A stretch of DNA of 64,000 nt from Hericium rajendrae (lineage: Eukaryota > Basidiomycota > Agaricomycetes > Russulales > Hericiaceae): positions 62,001-126,000 of the forward strand of contig JAVRDV010000017.1 in the NCBI GenBank assembly GCA_033439255.1, read 5' to 3'. Every line of letters starts with the position of its first letter. Positions within the stretch are counted from its first letter, which is position 1. Positions 23,445 through 35,159 of the stretch are shown here, piece after piece. Below the pieces are notes generated by a model. The model saw nothing but the letters and a program-made list of their open reading frames with translations, was not told where the DNA came from and did not search any database. A program made the translations under genes and the position numbers.

Positions 23445-25060
23445 GACAAACTTGAGAACAAGTGAATCGGCAGAGAACTGACCAGTTTAGCTAGAATTCA
23501 AACATTTTAGGGGGGAAAACAAAGAAATGCTTCGCATTCTGTGAGTTTTGGACCACTCTAGACACATGAGGTATAGCTAGAAAGCTCTAAATAAGTAGAT
23601 TTAGATGCACTTGAGAACAAGTAAATCAGTGGAGAATTGGCCAAGTTAGCTTAAGTTCAAGTATTGTAGGGGGAAATGAAGTTAAGATCATTTGGATAAT
23701 GATGATTGGTTGATTTCTAACCAGACAGGAAGCCTAGCATAGCTTAGAAAGCATCATCTGAAAGCAGCTGTCAATGTGGTTTTGACAAGCTCTAATACAC
23801 CCTGATTGGTGTCAGATTTAGAGACCTATAAATAAATTAGGTCAAGTACCTCCTGGTTCCAAACCATCAACCACTCAGCAGATGACTTAGAGATACCCAC
23901 CGAGCCTTGCAGCCAACATGACAAGCATGCAGAATGTAAAGCTCATGAGGAAGCAAGACTTTACTGCTCTCACACTTCAGCATCGAGTTTTGATTATGTA
24001 ATCAGTCTTCAAAACCATAGATTTATAGGCATTTTTGTACTTATAGTATACTATAAGAGTAAACATTGTACTAATACTAATTGCTCATTGATTATATCAT
24101 TTTTAGTATTAGCAATAATAAATAAAATCAAAAATCAAAAAAATCTGACATGAACTGGAATTGAACTTGCAAACTCAGGTGCACTTTCACCATCGAGTTT
24201 TGATTATGTAATCAATTCTCACGACCTCTCAACGGCCGTTGAGAGGTAAGATCACATGACTGAACTGAGACTTCAAGCCAACCCTATCAATTATTGTGTT
24301 GTCTTGTTGTCTCCTTCTGATATAACAAGTCTGTTCAGTATATCTTATATCAAAGAATGCTATAAATTAGTAAATTCCAATACACTTGAGAACAAGTAAA
24401 TCTGTCAAGAACTGACTGAGATAGCTAGAGATCAAGCATACTAGAGTCAATACAGGAGTGCTTCGCATTCTGCGAGTTTGGCACCAATCAAGATGTATAA
24501 AATATGACTCAAAAGCTATGATTGATTAGATTCTGATTCACTTGAGAACGAGTGAATTGGCTAAGAACTGATTGAGACAGCTACAGATCAAGCAAACTAG
24601 GAGAAAAATACAGAAATGATTCGCATTCTGTGAGTTCTACAGGGATCATAACACATAGACTATAGCTAGAAAGCAATGAATAAGTAGCATCCAATCCACT
24701 TGAAAACGAGTGAATCGGTGAAGAATTGACTAAGATAGCTAAGGATCAAGCATACTAGGAGGAAAAATACAAAAGTGCTTTGTGTTCTACAAGTTCTGCA
24801 CAGATCAAAATGCATAAAATATGAATAGAAAGCTATAAATGAGTAGATTCAGATGCACTTGAAAACAAGTAAATCAGCCAAGAACTGACTGGGCTAGCTA
24901 GGGATGAAGCATACAAGAGGGAAAATACAGGAGTGCTTTGTGTTCTACAAGTTCTGCACAGATCAAGATGCATAAAATATGGCTAGAACATGAGGAATGA
25001 GTAGATTCTGATGCATTTTAGAATGAGTGAATCAGTCAAGGACTGATCAAGTTACAGTCA
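23445..25060. repeat. about 157-bp tandem monomers inside E1
   Basis: Starts of the GAGAACAAGTGAATC motif fall at 23454, 23613, 24388, 24544, 24702, 24861 and about 25019, spaced 156-159 bp within each cluster. Each monomer also contains TTCGCATTCTG.GAGTT and TAGCTAGAAAGC. Related monomers occur at 60690-61190 in E2. Subterminal tandem arrays are common in Helitron-class elements. Confidence 0.75.
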
Positions 25061-25071
25061 AAGAAAAATCA

Positions 25072-25147
25072 GGCCAGAGCAGAAATTGAACCTGCAAACT
25101 CGTCAGATTGATAATCTTGCAATTATATAAGCCAACTGCCAAATGGG
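25072..25147 (-). other. tRNA-like segment at the 5' end of E1
   Basis: The minus strand reads CATTTGGCAGTTGGCTTATA, then GAGTTTGCAGGTTCAATTTC and TGCTCTGGCC. A-box (TTGGCAGTTGG) and B-box (GGTTCAATTTC) are spaced about 40 nt. It aligns with 61224-61300 of E2, where the B-box is the consensus GGTTCAACTCC. It lies within 150 bp of the 5' terminus in both. Confidence 0.55.
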
Positions 25148-25220
25148 GGTAGTTACTGTTGAGCATGTTGTTTTCGATAGGAAAACCCGGTATAGAGTAA
25201 ACGATTCTAAGGAATCGTAA

Positions 25221-26050
25221 ACAGGTGCTGATAGGTTTGCGCCTGAGTGCACTTGCACTTGCTGCCAAATTTCATAGTTTTCTTGCAGCCTGTCTGACCC
25301 TGGACACTTCACAATGAATGGTTTCGGAACCATTGTTCGGAGCTCGAAATGTGGCTGTCGAGTGTTGCCGGTTGCCATGCCAGAGGCTAGTGATTTAGAT
25401 TCTACTAAGTTGGCTTGCTGGTGCAGCAATGTACATTACAGTAAGTACAAATGTAGCTCATATATTGTGTAGAGATAGATGATATACAACTTGACTTTTA
25501 AGTACTGGCCAACTCAACTCCAGCCCCAACTCCAACCCAACCACCAATCCAACCACCAATCCATTTCATCCCAACCTCAACCGATGTGATGGCAAAAAGC
25601 TATTTTGTGGTAAGTAGTCCAATTACTGTAATCACTATATACTACAATTTACTATACAATCTGACAATTGATTTAGCTTTATGGTTGTCTATACTATGCT
25701 GTTATTTAAGACTGACTGTAAGAAAAGCATGGCAGGCCGTAAGGATAGGGCTCGCAGGTCACATACAGAAAAGAAAGTATGTGATGAGTATGTCTCAGAT
25801 GTCACATCCCACTGTCAGTCACACTGTCTGGGTTTTGGCAGTCCGAATGTATGGTTCGGGCTCATTAGTAAGTACCACTTTTGTACAGTGGCCAAATTGG
25901 CCAGGCAAAAAACTCGGCGCCTAAATTTTGACGAACATGGTGAAGCTCGGTGGTTTGAGAGCAAGAGGAGTGCAGTGAGGTTGGCTCAGCAGTCTTAATT
26001 GGGAAAGAAAGCTTGTATGGTGTGGTTTAGCCCAGTGTTGAGCAGGTAGC
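25221..26050. other. unassigned segment with weak coding potential
   Basis: A minus-strand frame (about 25225-25429) encodes MATGNTRQPHFELRTMVPKP and a Trp/Gln-rich stretch, cut on its C-terminal side by element E1. A plus-strand frame (25681-25998) encodes an Arg/Lys-rich peptide with FGSPNVWFGLISKYHF. I recognise neither. They may be fragments of a gene disrupted by insertion. Confidence 0.35.
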
Positions 26051-26052
26051 TG

Positions 26053-26477
26053 GTGATTGTAGAATGTTGAAACATCTCCCATCTGAAGAAACATGACTTA
26101 GAGAGATGTTAGTCTATACTCAGTCTGTGATGTGAAAGACTATATTGCAGTACCTTAGAGAGACATTAGTCTATAGTACAAGTAGAGTCAGTAAAGATGA
26201 AACTCATAAGTAATGCAAGATATGCTCACCTCAGTCTGTGATGTGAAAGACTGAGGTATCTGAGCGAACGAGGGAGCCCTTATATAGTACTGAGGGCTCT
26301 GCATATCTACCAATCAGAAATTGTACAGTAATCATACAGCATGGCATAATGGATTGCTCATCGCATGGGAACAGCATCAGTCAGCTCACTAAGGTATCAG
26401 TAAGCGTATGTCAGAGTGTATTACTAACCTGTACAGTAAGGCTATGTAAATGTTCCATGTGATTCTGCAATCACCAA
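26053..26477 (-). repeat. LTR-like or short-TIR element (about 425 bp)
   Basis: Ends TGATTGTAGAAT and ATTCTGCAATCA are inverted relatives. The minus strand has CTATATAAGGGCTCCC, a TATA-type promoter. It could be a solo LTR (TG...CA) or a small TIR element. No clear target duplication was found, so the family is left open. Confidence 0.4.
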
Positions 26478-27615
26478 AGTCCAGATCGTTCCAGATCTTT
26501 CCATAATTGTTGTCATCGAGACTAGTGTCATCAACCGATTTCAACACCATCTATCGAAGGACAAAGCTAGACTCCAATTGAATAGTTTGGGCCAGAAGCC
26601 TAAGGAATACTGCCCACATTTTGACACATTTGGGTGGCTATTGCTAACATATATTGCCATATATGACTATTTATTACCATATATGGCAATAATTACATAG
26701 CTGAGTATGAACATTTTCTCATAATTTAATTTCTTGATCCTGAGGAGGAGAAAGCATCGGAATGTCAGTGTTTGCTCTATCATTGGAGGATGAAATAGTA
26801 GGTCATGGACACTGTACATGTACATGCAATAGTCTATAGGAGGAACAATGGAGAGGTTTGACCATGTATTGAACAGGGAATCTTGAAAACATGTAGAGTA
26901 GTCAGTATTTTCTCACTTGAAAGCATCTCCTGACTAAAAACAATTTTTGCAGGTCTTGTGAAAATTATGAGAGATGTTATGAAGCATATTCTCACTGATG
27001 AATGGAATTTAGATACACATCATTGAAGCATGGGTTCAAATCAAGGCAATTTTTGAGTCGAGCTCAGCCTCAACAGTTGCACTTTCTCGACAAAAAACTT
27101 ACAGGCATTTTCACAGCATAATACACTCTCAGGTGTTTTTTTTTACATGCAGATAACCTGTGAGAAATACCTTACAGAGGCAAGTTTGTTTGAGTGAGCC
27201 TCGTGGAGGCACAATGCGACAAGATGGACAATCTCATAAACTTATTGAGGAGCTTGCTCCCCTACAATATGGACTAGCAGGGCCCAGGACTTAGGTGACT
27301 AAGCACACTGGTGCGCACCTAACCAACTAAGTGGGAACCCCATGAGAACCTGTATGCAGCTGCACCAGCATGCATCAGCATTCACCAGCATTCACCAGCA
27401 TGCGCCAGTGCAAGTGCGCACTGATGTGTCGCCTGGCCCGGGATCTTCCAGCGCCTCGTGACTTCTGTATGACTGCAACCAGGTTCAAAGCAAGTTCAAA
27501 GAGCAGCTTTGCACTCGAGCCTCTCTTTTCTCCCTCCCTTCCTCCCTCTGCTCTTGCTCATCTCAGGTGTGTTTTAACTATTTATTGTGATAAATCAGTA
27601 CTAAAATCTTGCTAG
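26478..27615. other. no gene recognised
   Basis: AT-rich DNA with a hairpin-forming ATTGCCATATATG...CATATATGGCAAT at about 26652-26694. A short GC-richer block (27360-27560) with CACCAGCAT repeats follows. The 5' end of the Helitron may lie here, but no convincing 5' TC terminus was identified. Confidence 0.4.
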
Positions 27616-28289
27616 ACTCAATGCCAACAACAGATCCTACTTTGCTAGCTGACAAAGCTGCACATCATAATGAGAAGAGATGAATGCAGCCTGATGAGCT
27701 CATTCAATTATATGGATATCAAGGATCTGCTCCTATCCCTGCTATGTCCTCTCAACCAGACCCTTCTCCTGATCCATCTCTAACATCACTGCCTCAATTT
27801 CCTATTGTACCTAGAGCAGGTCTATTGCAGACTGGAGGTGCTGGCCCTTCATGAATTCCTATGACCCCACCACATTATCATCAGAGACTTACACAAATAA
27901 TCAGACCAACTCATAGTATGTAATTGTATCACATTCTATTTATATTGAAGATGATCATGCTATAAAATTAGATTATAGACAGGCTGAAAATCATTTGGCT
28001 GGTAATTCAATTACTCCTCCATCGCCAAATGAAAATGATGGTGAGTAAAATAAATTCAAGCTATGATGATATTTACTTTTTAAAATAGAGTCCAATACAT
28101 CTGCTCCTGAAAGCAGACTTCTTCATTCTCAGAGAACACCTGGTATGCCAGCAACTTGTGAAGCATCTGAAAAATGAGTTCGCAGATATTGTGGTCTTTT
28201 TCCATCTCCTGAGGATGCTCTGAATCATTCTAATCTTGGCAACATTGATGATGCTCTGGATGCTTCTAATCTTGACATTTTGGATGCTA

Positions 28290-28294
28290 TGATA

Positions 28295-28388
<94 letters not shown>
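28290..28388 (+). repeat. (GAT)n microsatellite
   Basis: About 33 uninterrupted GAT/ATG triplets, continuing as GTGATGATGATGATGAT after the E3 insertion (29889 on). It encoded an Asp run in the Helitron N-terminal protein. It was the target into which E3 inserted. Confidence 0.9.
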
Positions 28389-28390
<2 letters not shown>

Positions 28391-29197
28391 ACGATTCCTT
28401 AGAATCGTTTACTCTAACCCACTTTTCAACTCAAAAAAGATGACACCCAGCCAATGTAATGCCTTTTATAGTAATAATTTCTCACATCTTAAAGTAAGGT
28501 TGTAGGTTCGATTCTGACAATTGTCATTTTTGTGATTTTAAATGTTTCTTAGAGATATCAGTCTACTAAATCAAATTTAATTAGTGTTCAACTATATGCA
28601 TATGTAAATCAATGCTAGTCTTATTAGAACTGAAAGATTTTAGTATAAGAAAGTGCAAACTTGTTGAAATAACAGATAAACATATTTAATAGGATATTCT
28701 GCACCTTGTTATTGATGTAAGTGAGTGGGATGTATGATAACATGATAAAGGCAGATTTTACCTCTTCAGAACATTTTTTTCCATGAGAATAGGTTCAGAA
28801 ATGACTGAGATATGAGCAAATCACTTCAAAAGATACCTTTGAGGAGAAGATCATAGTGATTGCATCATAGCGGCGCAACGAGTGGCGCTATTTACACGCT
28901 AAAGATACCGTTGGACAGATCTAATTCATACCTTTCCAACGGTATATTGTACAAGACGATCGGGTAAGTATTGAGAAAACGCGGTAGCAATTACTGAAGG
29001 GTTGGTATTAGAGGTAGGGGCAAACTTGTTGAGGCCATATCTTTTTATTGACTCATCCAATTGTAGTGTACCTAGCGTCGTTGAAAAGGCATAATAGAGA
29101 TCTTTCTGATGCAACCAAGGGACCGGTGATATCTCCAGTCTTTAAGGAGGTACACTCAAATTATCACAAAACCTCCTATTTAACTATTTTCAAGGTT

Positions 29198-29297
29198 TTA
29201 CATAATCCGCAGCACGGGCAAAATGACATACTCCCGTCCCATGACATCATGAGGGGGACGGGAGTACGTCATTTTGCCCGTGCTGCAGATTACATAA
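29198..29297. mobile_element. 84-bp hairpin MITE with 8-bp target duplication
   Basis: The element 29206-29289 is almost entirely an inverted repeat, starting TCCGCAGCACGGGCAAAATG and pairing with CATTTTGCCCGTGCTGCAGA, stem about 35 bp. It is flanked by TTACATAA on both sides (29198-29205 and 29290-29297). Eight-base duplications indicate hAT-type mobilisation. It is nested in E3. Confidence 0.85.
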
Positions 29298-29620
29298 GCA
29301 ATTTATAAGCAGGAAAAAATCGAAAAAATCATTCAAGTCTAGGGGCAAATCATCAAATCATCTGAGAATAGGCACATACTGAGTAGTGTAAAAAATCAGT
29401 AAAAATCGTGTTAATATGGCCATTGATAGTACTACTCAGAAACACTTGAGTTTATGTTTATAGCTAGAGAATTGACAGAGATATAGCCAAATTACTGATT
29501 TAGACCCCCCTAGAAGGCAAAAATAAAATCAATCTAGGCAACATACAACAGTTGACAGACTTTCAAAATTTCAAAGGCCACACTTATGTACTTCATAAAT
29601 GTAAACACAATTTTTGAGAA

Positions 29621-29668
29621 GTCACATGCAACAGCAAGCCTGACCAGGCTCGCTGTTGCACGTGACCA
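29621..29668. repeat. loop-less palindrome, about 46 bp
   Basis: GTCACATGCAACAGCAAGCC is followed immediately by its near-complement GGCTCGCTGTTGCACGTGAC. It could be a tiny fold-back MITE or cruciform; no target duplication is evident. Confidence 0.55.
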
Positions 29669-30538
29669 TCATTTTGTCATTAGTTCAACTCTTGCTGGTA
29701 ACAAAGTTTAAAAATAAGAGATAAGTGTAAAACAATATACTTTGAAGATGGAGATCTTTGCAGCATTATAATACTAGTATATTCAATTCTCTATTATCTT
29801 ATTAATTCTGTGAGAATAACACTACAAAGTTAGAACAATTCAAAAGGAATCGTATTGCCGTGCAGAGCATCGGCCCTCTTCCCCCAAGTGATGATGATGA
29901 TGATATTGCACCAATAAGACTTTTTGATAATGCAAATGTAGCTGGTGCTCAGACACAGAATTTAAATGCTGCTGGTGCTCAGATACAGAGTTTAAATGCT
30001 GCTGGTGCTCAAACACAAAATCTCAATGCTATTAGAGATATTACAGATGATGTTTTTATTACTGGGGGTCAGCCACAGTTAAATGATGCTCAGAAAATGC
30101 ATATCAATAATGCTATCTTCTAATATCACTGTATCATCTGGTCATAATAATGAGCTTCACAATTATAGTTCTGCATGTCATGTAGGTGGTGCTTGAACAT
30201 CTCCACCTGCTCATCATAGAATTCAAGATACATATGCTCATCAGCCACATCCTGCAGATCCTCAGAGACTATGGTGCACAAAGTCTGGCCATTGGGTTCA
30301 TATATCTGTATCTGGACAAATGAGACAATATGAGAGATGTCATGAAAGAGAGAGTTCAGCTCAAGCTCATCAAAATCAGAGAACTCTCAATGCATAAGCA
30401 GAAATTCAGCTTAATCAGTAGATTGATCCACCTGCTGCACCTGAGGCTTCTGTTATACATGATAATTCTAACAATGCTACTCAGCTTGATGCAAATAAGC
30501 CTTCTTCAGATCTGGCTATATCTGCTCAAGATCGAGCC

Positions 30539-33500
30539 TTGTTACAAAAGTGCTGTGAAAAATTAACGAAGATTGAAATGGAAACATGTCTGCACTGTCA
30601 TGAAAGATGGTTTGACCTTAATGTTCAAAATGGTCACTGTGTTAAATGTCATGCAAAAAATAATTCTACCAAATATCAGAACAGCAACAAGATGTATTCA
30701 GGACCAGGTGCACCAAATAATTTGTCTGAATTGACACAAATGGAGAAAATGCTTATTTCTCCTATACATTCAATGATTCAATTATGACAAGTACATGGAG
30801 GACAAACCAAATATCAAAGTTGTACTTGCAATTTTCCATGTGATAATGCAATGTTTCATAACAGATTGCCATTATTGCCTGCTGAATGTGATATTATTAT
30901 TATGTGAAGAACTGGCACTAATGCTAACTCTGAGCACAAATTTCAGGACTTTCGAGTCTGCAGACATTCAGTTCAACAATGGCTTGAGTATTTGAAAGAC
31001 AATTATTCAACATTTAGAAATAATTGCATAACCATTGATTATAATTGTCTTAATCAATTACCAGAAAATGCTTTGATGCATGAGCAATGTCAAAATGTGC
31101 AGCAGCAGGAGATGAATGATGCTTTACAAGAACAAGGACCACCTGAGGAAAATGCAGAAGCTGATGTCAATGTTGATGATAATGAACCACTATTCTCTAG
31201 AGGTTTTGTACCAAATACATCTGAACGATCAACAGTCATTCAACAGTTGCATGCTGCTGTAACAAATAGTAATGATTCAATCATTCTGACTATGCCTCAT
31301 ATATGTGGTACACCAATTAATGAGCATGGTGATGAAAGGATTGCTATCAATGCATTTCCTACTCTATTTCTTACAGGAGAGGGAGATTTTAGAGAGCATG
31401 GAGATATTAAAGTTGACATGGATGATTGGGCTGCACATTTAATTCGACTTGAAGGAGGTCGATTTGCTCAACATCCAAGATTTCGATATTGGGCACTAAA
31501 TACAATCATAAGACATAAAGCTAAGAGTTCAGCTTGATGGTATCTAAAAAATCATCAAAATGATGCTCAACTATCAGTTGAAGATATAAGAGAACTTATA
31601 AATGAGAATCAGGCTCAAAATTTAGCTCAATGTGTTTCACATGCTGGAGAAACACTGCCTGGATCTAGATCATACTGGCCAAAAGGTCGATATGATCTTA
31701 TTGCTCAAATAAATAAGAGCGCCATCATATAAATCACCCTTAGTATTCTTTACAGTGTCAGCTGCTGATATTCAACGATCTGATTTACATTCTCACATGC
31801 CTAATCATATACTAGATGTTGAAGATGCAACATCATATAAATGTCGAATGGCAGATTTAAATAAAAACTCTGCTATAGTAGAATTTTACTTTCAAAAAAG
31901 ATGAAAGATCTTTTTTCATGAGTTTCTACAGTCCAAATTTAAAATTGTAGATTATTGGTGGCAATATGAGTAGCAGCATCAAGGAAATAGCCATGTTCAT
32001 GGATTTTTATGGATACCTGATGCACCATCAATTGATACTATGGATTCAAAGAATCTTGATTATTTAAAACAGTTTATTGACTACTGGGATCAACATGTAT
32101 CATCATGGCATCCAGATCCTAATTGTCCACCTGCTGCTATTCATCCATGTGCACAAGAGTTTGCAACTTTACAAGATACTAAAAAAGAATTGGCTGAAAT
32201 GTTAAATCATGTTCAAAGATAGAACCCAGTCTTGACAATACAAGATGCACACCAGGATATTGTGAACGTCAAAAAAAGGCACTGGTGAAAATTTCTGCAG
32301 ATTTGGATATCCAAAAACATGTAGAGATGAGAGCATTTATGCAAAAGAAGATGGAGATAAATTTGTTGAATTTCACACATGTAGAAATGATAATTTGTTA
32401 AATCCATATAATGCTGCATTTATACTAGGATGGAGAGCAAATATTGACTTTTGTCCTGTTATTGATAAAGAGGCTGTAATTGCTTATATTACAAAGTATG
32501 CAAGTAAAGCAGAAACTTCATCAGCTTCATATTATGATGTTTTACAATCAGCTATCAGTCATCTAAAGGATAGTGATCCAAGTGGAATTGCTTATCAAAA
32601 AATGCTATCAATATTTGTATCTGAGTGAGATATATCTAGTCAAGAGACATGTCATATTTTACTAGTTAAAAGTCTGATTTGTAGCTCTCATCAATATCGC
32701 TCATTATGTGTTGCATCTAATCAAACTGATAAAGTAATTGATTTTGAAAGAAATACAATAGAAAAATTAGATCTTATGACTCGTTACAAAAAGTGGAGTA
32801 AAGGTGTCATAGAAAATGTAACATTGTTAGATTTTGCACAATACTGGAATACAAAAGGGCAAAGATATAGTAAAAGAGGATCAAGAGGTGTCTTACCTTT
32901 TATTGTAGATGTATGGCCTTGATTTAAACCTGATCAGGACAATGCTGATATGTATGAGAAATACTGCTATGCACAACTAATTTTAAATCATCCATTTACT
33001 GGAGATCCTGAAATTACATTGAAGGCAAATTTTCCTGATTGGAGTACAGCTTATAAGAGCTTATGTGTTGATCATAATCATATACATGATGATACTCTTC
33101 CAGCTGCTGAAGAAATTGAAGAAATTGAAGAGGATGATGATGATGAAACTGTTGTTAATGAAGAAGAAGATGCAGATAATGTGATTGCTGATTGGATGTG
33201 TGACGCTGCTCGATGTCCAAATCAACAGGTTGAAGCTGAGCTTGACCATTTGGGTTCATGTGATATAGATCTTGCATATGATTGGATTGAGAACTCTCCT
33301 TCAAATCAGGATTTAATTAAAAACAGTATAGAATGGCTAAATGCACAAACTAAAGAATCTCCAAATGATTATATGCAAGAACTACCAGAAGTTGACTGGC
33401 ATAATCTTAAGGGTGAACAATGTGCTATATTTCTGAAAGTCATGGCCTACTTTAAAAACCTTAAAACATTAAATGAGGATGATCCAAAGCCAGAACCTTT

Positions 33501-35007
33501 TTTAATCAATGTTGATGGAACAGCAGGTACAGGCAAGTCTTTTCTAATCTGGCCGATTTCAAATGCTATGAGAGAATTGTACCATGATGAGATCCAGGAC
33601 AATAGAGATCCTGTTGTATGTCTAGTACCAACTGGTGTATCAGCATTTGGTATTCAAGAATGGACTTTAAACTTTGAAGCTTCAATTCCTGCACAAGATG
33701 GATCATCATTTGAGCAATTAGGTCAGACAGCTTTAGCCAGACATCAAACTAGATGGAAATATACAAAATTACTTATCATAGATGAAAAATCTATGGTTGG
33801 AACTTTTATGTTTGGCAAGTTAGACAGAAGATTATGTCAGGCATTTCCAGCTCAAAGCCATCATATAATGGGTGGTCTTCCCACTTTGTTGTTTGGAGGT
33901 TTTGCTCAGCTTCCTCCTATTGGTAATAGTACATTGTTTTCAAAAAATCAGGCAAATGTTGGACATTTAGCATTAAGTACAAAAGGTCGAAAACCCTATA
34001 AATCATTTAATCAATCTGTTACATTGCAAACAATTTTTAGACAAGCAGGAACAGATCCACAGCAGGTTGCTTTTAGAGATGCCTTACTTCGATTAAGAAC
34101 CTACACAAATACAGATGAGGACTACACTCTATTTTCATCACGATTCTGAGATATATTATCTGCAGAAGAAAGGTCATCATTTGATGATGTTATATATATA
34201 CTGCCAAAAAAAGCAGCAGTACTTCATCTGAATAAAGTTCGTCTGTTAAATTTAGGAAAGCCAATCTTACGATGAAAAGCAAAGCATAACTCAAGAGAGG
34301 CCAAACATGGAAGTAAAGATGATGCTGAAGGTCTTCCTACTGAGATACTATTAGCTGAAGGTGCTAAAGTTATGTTAACTAGAAATCTCTGGACATCAAA
34401 AGGTGTGTTATTTTCTTGATCGACTTCAATCAGAGACTAACTCTATTATAGGATTGATCAATGGATCACAAGGTGTCATTGAGAAAATCTGGTTCTCTAG
34501 TGGATCTGATGTCCAGTCACATCTACCTGCAGTAGTATGGGTAAAATTTGATGGATATTCAGGTTTGCTTCATGATTTTATTAATACATAAAATAACTGA
34601 TATATGTTCTAACAGGACCTGATCATAACATACTTGGGATTCATCCTAGATGTGTTCCTATCATTTCTGTAACATCAAAGTGGGAAAAAGGTGGTAGAAC
34701 TCTTTCTAGAAGCCAGATGCCTCTCACATTAGCATGGGCTATCACCATTCACAAAAGTCAAGGATTGACTTTGGATAAGGCAGCCATTGATCTTGGAGAT
34801 AAGGATTTTTCTTCTGGTCTTTCATTTGTTGCCATCTCTTGTGTTCGAACTCTAAAAGGTTTAGCATTTAGATCTAGATTTGATCATACTCGACTTCAAA
34901 AACCTCAAAGTTCAGCTATCTTAGATGCTCTTACTGAGGATACTTTATGCAGAAATAACCTTCCTTTAGACAATGACTGGTATGGTATTGACATGAATGA
35001 GTACTGA
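30539..35007 (+). pseudogene. Helitron Rep-helicase (RepHel), left copy
   Basis: Rolling-circle initiator fused to a Pif1-type helicase. In order: a zinc-finger-like N-terminal region (CLHCHERWF, HCVKCH, about 30590-30655); Rep domain with the HUH motif in GNSHVHGFLW (about 31985) and the catalytic double tyrosine in AYITKYASK (about 32485); helicase Walker A GTAGTGKS (about 33520), Walker B LLIIDEKS (about 33770), QTIFRQAGTDPQQ (about 34035) and C-terminal [17 protein letters not shown] (about 34730). At least seven stops break it, for example at 30785, 31535, 31987, 32626, 32920, 34147 and 34273. Most are TGA where Arg is expected or TAG where Trp is expected. The longest intact piece is the helicase, 32950-34149. 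Confidence 0.85.
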
Positions 35008-35126
35008 GAACAGTTTTATGATTATGAACACTAGCTACAAATGATGTATTTATCAAAAATTCTTCAAGTCAAATATTGTAATAAACATTGTATTTTTAAA
35101 TTCGAATTTAGCAAGCTCCCCATTCT

Positions 35127-35159
35127 CAGGTGGACATTTCCACCTGCCATCGAACCTAG
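35127..35159 (+). repeat. Helitron 3' terminus: hairpin plus CTAG
   Basis: CAGGTGGA-CATT-TCCACCTG forms an 8-bp perfect stem, then GCCATCGAAC and CTAG, followed by T. This is the textbook Helitron CTRR terminus with insertion before T. Confidence 0.85.

Larger units (their letters stand above)
21577..25220 (-). mobile_element. Helentron-like non-autonomous element E1 (minus orientation)
   Basis: The 5' end on the minus strand is TTACGATTCCTTAGAATCGT (25201-25220), identical to that of elements at 28389 and 61371. The 3' end is of the CTTGG.GGAAGAGGG type and is present twice in tandem (21577 and 21644), as if the terminus was duplicated or one copy landed beside another. The interior from about 22120 to 25220 aligns with 59700-61371 of element E2: a tRNA-like segment, about 157-bp tandem monomers and the phrase AATTGTGTT.GAGAC. 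No Rep/helicase frame was found. Asymmetric ends with hairpins and an internal inverted copy of the 5' terminus are typical of Helentron/Helitron2 elements. A solo LTR is nested at 22536-23054. Confidence 0.65.
28389..29888 (+). mobile_element. Helentron-like element E3 (exactly 1500 bp)
   Basis: The 5' end is TTACGATTCCTTAGAATCGT and the 3' end is CGGCCCTCTTCCCCCAAG, inserted between A and T within GATGATGA/TGATGATG with no target duplication. An inverted copy of the 5' terminus (GGAATCGT) lies 37 bp inside the 3' end, followed by a hairpin GCCGTGC...GCATCGGC. This asymmetric inverted terminus plus 3' hairpin is the Helentron/Helitron2 pattern. A B-box-like GGTTCGATTCT lies at 28505. No protein is encoded. 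It shares ends with E1 and E2 but has a different interior. Confidence 0.75.
27620..35159 (+). mobile_element. Helitron (autonomous type, decayed), left copy
   Basis: RepHel coding DNA runs to a stop at 35007 and the element ends in a canonical Helitron 3' terminus: hairpin CAGGTGGACATTTCCACCTG (35127-35146), nine bases, CTAG (35156-35159), then host T. The coding region starts at or before about 27620 (MPTTDPTLLADKAAHHNEKR); the 5' end is not resolved. A (GAT)n tract and the 1500-bp element E3 interrupt the N-terminal part. Several stops interrupt the frame, so it is not expected to make functional RepHel. From 31,235 on it lies inside the giant inverted repeat; the second copy is at 54805-64000. 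Confidence 0.85.

Noticed and set aside
25072-25147. Functional tRNA gene
   Set aside because: Box elements are good, but acceptor and anticodon stems do not pair, and related copies sit at the same place in transposons.
28290-28388. Regular repeat that might be read as a CRISPR array
   Set aside because: It is a pure GAT microsatellite without spacers, in a eukaryotic Helitron.
27620-35007. Alternative genetic code with TGA read as Arg or Trp
   Set aside because: The dioxygenase, KDZ and other exons use standard stops and the pattern is better explained by C-to-T decay; TAA and TAG also interrupt the Helitron frame.
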